Source: Lachnospiraceae bacterium
Lineage (GTDB): Bacteria > Bacillota > Clostridia > Lachnospirales > Lachnospiraceae
Assembly (NCBI GenBank): GCA_900769175.1
Contig: CAAGFP010000024.1
Location: 1 to 7,938, forward strand
Direction of reading: 5' to 3'
DNA: 7,938 bases
A model generated the notes under the pieces. It was given only the letters and a program-made list of their open reading frames with translations, ran no database searches and was not told where the DNA came from. Made by a program: the position numbers and the translations under genes. Positions 5,427 through 7,938 of the stretch are shown piece after piece (the first letter of the stretch is position 1; each line of letters begins with the position of its first letter).

Positions 5427-5478
5427 GAAGAAATGAAAATCAATGATTCAAATAAGGATGATACATAAGGAGGAAAAA

Positions 5479-7764
5479 ATGAAAGCAAAAAAATGGATTG
5501 CGCTTCTTTTATCCGTTTCCATGCTCGTTGGAATTACAGCATGTAATGGTGGAAACGTAACAGAAACCGGTTCAGAGAACGCAGGCTCGGAAACGGTAGA
5601 ATCCGGTGAAACCTCAGAAACGGCAAGCGATTCCGGAGTCATCGAAGGTTTTGGAAACGGACTGGTTGACGGGGCTCTGGTAATTGATGACCACTTTGAT
5701 GACGACACTCCTTCACCGTGGGGTGTATACAGCAAGGCCGCTTCTTTTGAACTCTTGGCTGAGAACGGAGAAATGGTCGTTGACATTAAAAACCCCGGAA
5801 GCCTTGAATACTCAACACAGGTATTCCGTGACGGCTTTGTAATGAACATGGGATGCGTCTATGACGTTTCCTTTGATATCCGTTCCGATATCGATCGTGA
5901 AATTGAATGGAGAATTCAGATTAATGGTGAAGATTTCCGTGCTTACTATCTTGAAACAGGTGTAGAAATCGGTCCGGAAACGCGTACCATTAATGCTACT
6001 TTTACAATGGAAGAAGCAAGTGACCCCGCTCCCAGATTCTGCTTTAACTTAGGATGCCAGGGCGATTTAAAAGAAAATGTTGCTCATAAAGTTTACATCG
6101 ACAACATTGTAGTTACCATTAAAGATGCAAGCAACGGTATGGCATTAGAACCGCTTCCGGTTCCCATCCCCGTTAAGGTCAACCAGATGGGATATATGCC
6201 TGAGGATGAAAAGACTTTTATCTCGAAATATGTTCCCGAATACAACACCTTCAATATTCTTGATGCATCTTCAAAGGACGTTGTTTATACAGGAACTTTT
6301 GAAGACGGATATATCAACTCGGTTGACTCGGCATGTTGTGTCGGTAATTTCAGCGATTTCAAAACTCCCGGCAAATACATCATTTCCGTTGACGGAATCG
6401 GTGAATCCTATGAGTTTGAAATCAAAGAAAATCCTTATGATGAAATGTATAAAGACGCGGTAAAAATGTTATACATGCAGCGCTGCGGTATGGAACTTAC
6501 AAAAGAGCTTGCAGGCAATTATGCGCATGATGTATGTCACAATACAGAAGCAACCATTTACGGAACCAATGAAACCATTGATGTATCCGGTGGATGGCAC
6601 GACGCAGGTGACTACGGCAGATATATCTCTCCTGCTGCGAAAACACTCGCGGACCTCTTCCTTACCTATGAGGAAGGAAACAATGCCGATTCCGATTCCA
6701 TCGGAATTCCGGAAAGCGGAAACGGAATTCCCGACATTCTCGACGAAGCCAGATATGAGCTTGACTGGATGTTAAAAATGCAGGCAAAGGACGGCGGTGT
6801 TTACCACAAAGTAACCTGTGAGGTGTTCCCCGAAACGGTCGGTCCCTGCGAAGAAACGGATCCTTTGATTGTAAGTCCCATTTCCTTTACTGCAACCGGT
6901 GACTTCGCTGCCGTTATGGCAAAAGCATCCCGGATTTATAAAGACTTTGACAGCGATTTCGCATCACAGTGTCTGGAAGCTTCTAAGAAAGCATATAAAT
7001 ATATGGAAGACAATGATGCATTGTCTGATAAGGTTGGATTCAAAAACCCTGGTTCCATCGTAACCGGTGAATATCCGGATGCCAAATGTATTGATGAATT
7101 TTACTGGGCAGCAACCGAACTTTATCTGGCCACAAACGATGTTACTTATCTGAATCGGGCGATTGAACTTTACAGTGAGGGAATCAACGCCGGACTTGGC
7201 TGGGCAGAAATGGGAACCTACGGCATGTATGCTTATCTTGCAGCTGACGAAAGTATGCAGACAGATACTAAATATACCGAAACCTTAAAGAAACGTTTCG
7301 AAACTACAATGGCAAACGAGCTTAAGAAAATCAAAAAAGATGCTTACCACTTATCGTTCGGAAGCAATTATCCCTGGGGAAGTAATATGAACGTTGCCAA
7401 CAACGGAATTCTATACATCATGGCAGCAAACGTATTGGATAAGGCAGATTATCTCAACAATGCAAAAGACCAGCTGAATTATCTCCTCGGCGTCAATCCT
7501 CTTGGCTATTGTTATGTTACCGGATACGGCACGCTGACCCCCAATCATGTTCACCACCGTCCTTCCCAGGTTGCAGAAACAACCATGAAGGGAATGCTTG
7601 TCGGCGGACCGAACAGCAATGCAGACGATCCCTATGCAAAGGCTGTTTTATATGGTCGTCTTGGTGGCATGCGTTATGTAGATAATTCAAGCAGTTATTC
7701 CACCAATGAAGTTACCATTTACTGGAACAGTGCGTTCATTGCTTTATTAAGCCAGTTGAAATAA
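5479..7764 (+). CDS. GH9 endoglucanase-type lipoprotein (CBM4-Ig-GH9)
   Basis: A 761-aa surface cellulase hydrolysing beta-1,4-glucan with inversion. ATG 5479 is chosen because AAGGAGG lies 5 bases upstream and a lipoprotein signal follows (MKAKKW, hydrophobic core, lipobox 'GITAC', Cys22); the frame is open back to 5443. The order is: Gly/Ser/Thr/Glu linker (23-60), CBM4/9-like glycan-binding domain (about 63-218), CelD-type Ig-like domain ('VKVNQMGYMPEDEKTF', about 231-320), GH9 (alpha/alpha)6 barrel (about 325-757). Catalytic features are seen: 'GGWHDAGDYGRY' with Asp375 and Asp378 (base), 'NHVHHRPS' with the substrate-binding His, 'LGVNPLGYCYVTGYG' and the acid Glu744 in 'NEVTIYW'. No dockerin or SLH domain, so the lipid anchor is the attachment. 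Complete and undamaged. The substrate could also be mixed-linkage glucan or xyloglucan. Confidence 0.95.
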   Translation: MKAKKWIALLLSVSMLVGITACNGGNVTETGSENAGSETVESGETSETASDSGVIEGFGNGLVDGALVIDDHFDDDTPSPWGVYSKAASFELLAENGEMVVDIKNPGSLEYSTQVFRDGFVMNMGCVYDVSFDIRSDIDREIEWRIQINGEDFRAYYLETGVEIGPETRTINATFTMEEASDPAPRFCFNLGCQGDLKENVAHKVYIDNIVVTIKDASNGMALEPLPVPIPVKVNQMGYMPEDEKTFISKYVPEYNTFNILDASSKDVVYTGTFEDGYINSVDSACCVGNFSDFKTPGKYIISVDGIGESYEFEIKENPYDEMYKDAVKMLYMQRCGMELTKELAGNYAHDVCHNTEATIYGTNETIDVSGGWHDAGDYGRYISPAAKTLADLFLTYEEGNNADSDSIGIPESGNGIPDILDEARYELDWMLKMQAKDGGVYHKVTCEVFPETVGPCEETDPLIVSPISFTATGDFAAVMAKASRIYKDFDSDFASQCLEASKKAYKYMEDNDALSDKVGFKNPGSIVTGEYPDAKCIDEFYWAATELYLATNDVTYLNRAIELYSEGINAGLGWAEMGTYGMYAYLAADESMQTDTKYTETLKKRFETTMANELKKIKKDAYHLSFGSNYPWGSNMNVANNGILYIMAANVLDKADYLNNAKDQLNYLLGVNPLGYCYVTGYGTLTPNHVHHRPSQVAETTMKGMLVGGPNSNADDPYAKAVLYGRLGGMRYVDNSSSYSTNEVTIYWNSAFIALLSQLK

Positions 7765-7785
7765 GATAGAGAAAAATTGTGCAAT

Positions 7786-7938
7786 AAAGAATCTCGCTTG
7801 CGAGATTCTTCGCGCCGAGCGCGTGTTGCGTAAGCAACTTTCTTCTTTTCGCGCGAGTGCGCATCCTTAGCGGAGCGTTTTAATGCAATAGGAAATTCGG
7901 AGGAATTTCCTATTGCATTAAAAAAGAATCTCGCTTGC
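7786..7938. repeat. Cluster of palindromes after the GH9 gene, running off the window
   Basis: Five hairpins follow in about 140 bases: AAGAATCTCG/CGAGATTCTT with CTTG loop (7787-7810); CGCGC/GCGCG (7811-7823); GTTGC/GCAAC with a GTAA tetraloop (7825-7838); GCGC/GCGC (7851-7862); and a perfect 20-bp stem with loop CGGAGG (7878-7923). The 16-base start AAAGAATCTCGCTTGC (7786-7801) returns at 7923-7938, where the window ends, so the unit may repeat with a period of 137 bases. GC content is higher than in the surrounding intergenic DNA. The first hairpin may end the cellulase transcript, though no T-run follows. It resembles a REP/BIME-like intergenic element. Confidence 0.7.

Noticed and set aside
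5448..5849. Minus-strand frame opposite the start of the cellulase
   Set aside because: It is antisense to the signal peptide and CBM coding, with no domain and no ribosome site.
7878..7923. Simple rho-independent terminator
   Set aside because: The 20-bp stem is perfect but followed by A-rich then GC-rich sequence rather than a T-run, and it lies over 110 bases past the cellulase stop.
7786..7938. CRISPR array
   Set aside because: The repeats are nested palindromes of different sequence, not identical direct repeats with regular unique spacers.

Overview
The window looks like accessory chromosome of an AT-rich Gram-positive gut-type anaerobe, most likely a Lachnospiraceae member. The pointers are strong AGGAGG ribosome sites, sigma-A promoters, two lipoprotein signal peptides, a SpaA/thioester-type surface protein, a Lachnospiraceae-style divergent sirtuin and a CBM4-Ig-GH9 cellulase. 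The family placement is inferred from protein style, not from a search.

Layout: everything left of about 4030 reads on the minus strand and everything right of about 4196 on the plus strand, with divergent sigma-A promoters between. From the left: (1) the 5' part of an IS200/IS605-family tnpA (1-296), cut by the window edge, with its start codon inside a perfect hairpin and a subterminal stem-loop at 362-408; (2) a GNAT acetyltransferase remnant (416-538) lying between that element and (3) a divergent sirtuin (508-1275) whose last residues are read out of frame from the GNAT remnant; (4) a thioester/SpaA surface-protein pseudogene (about 1546-2721) broken by one in-frame TGA and lacking its 3' part; (5) an intact SH3b-CAP lipoprotein (2820-3935). 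Rightward: (6) a promoter followed by two tiny overlapping relic reading frames (4269-4380); (7) a translationally coupled two-gene operon, an unknown 187-aa acidic protein followed by a MazF/PemK-like protein, read here as a candidate toxin-antitoxin module; (8) a complete GH9 cellulase lipoprotein with its own strong promoter (5479-7764); (9) a dense cluster of palindromes (7786-7938) running off the window.

The left half reads as a scar zone: an insertion element, a gene chimera, a lost active site, a nonsense mutation and a 3' deletion within 2.7 kb. The intact cargo is surface- or defence-related: a cell-wall CAP lipoprotein, a surface cellulase and a candidate toxin module. The most interesting items are the candidate toxin-antitoxin operon with its relic leader, the pseudo-active-site sirtuin, the hairpin over the tnpA start codon and the palindrome cluster.
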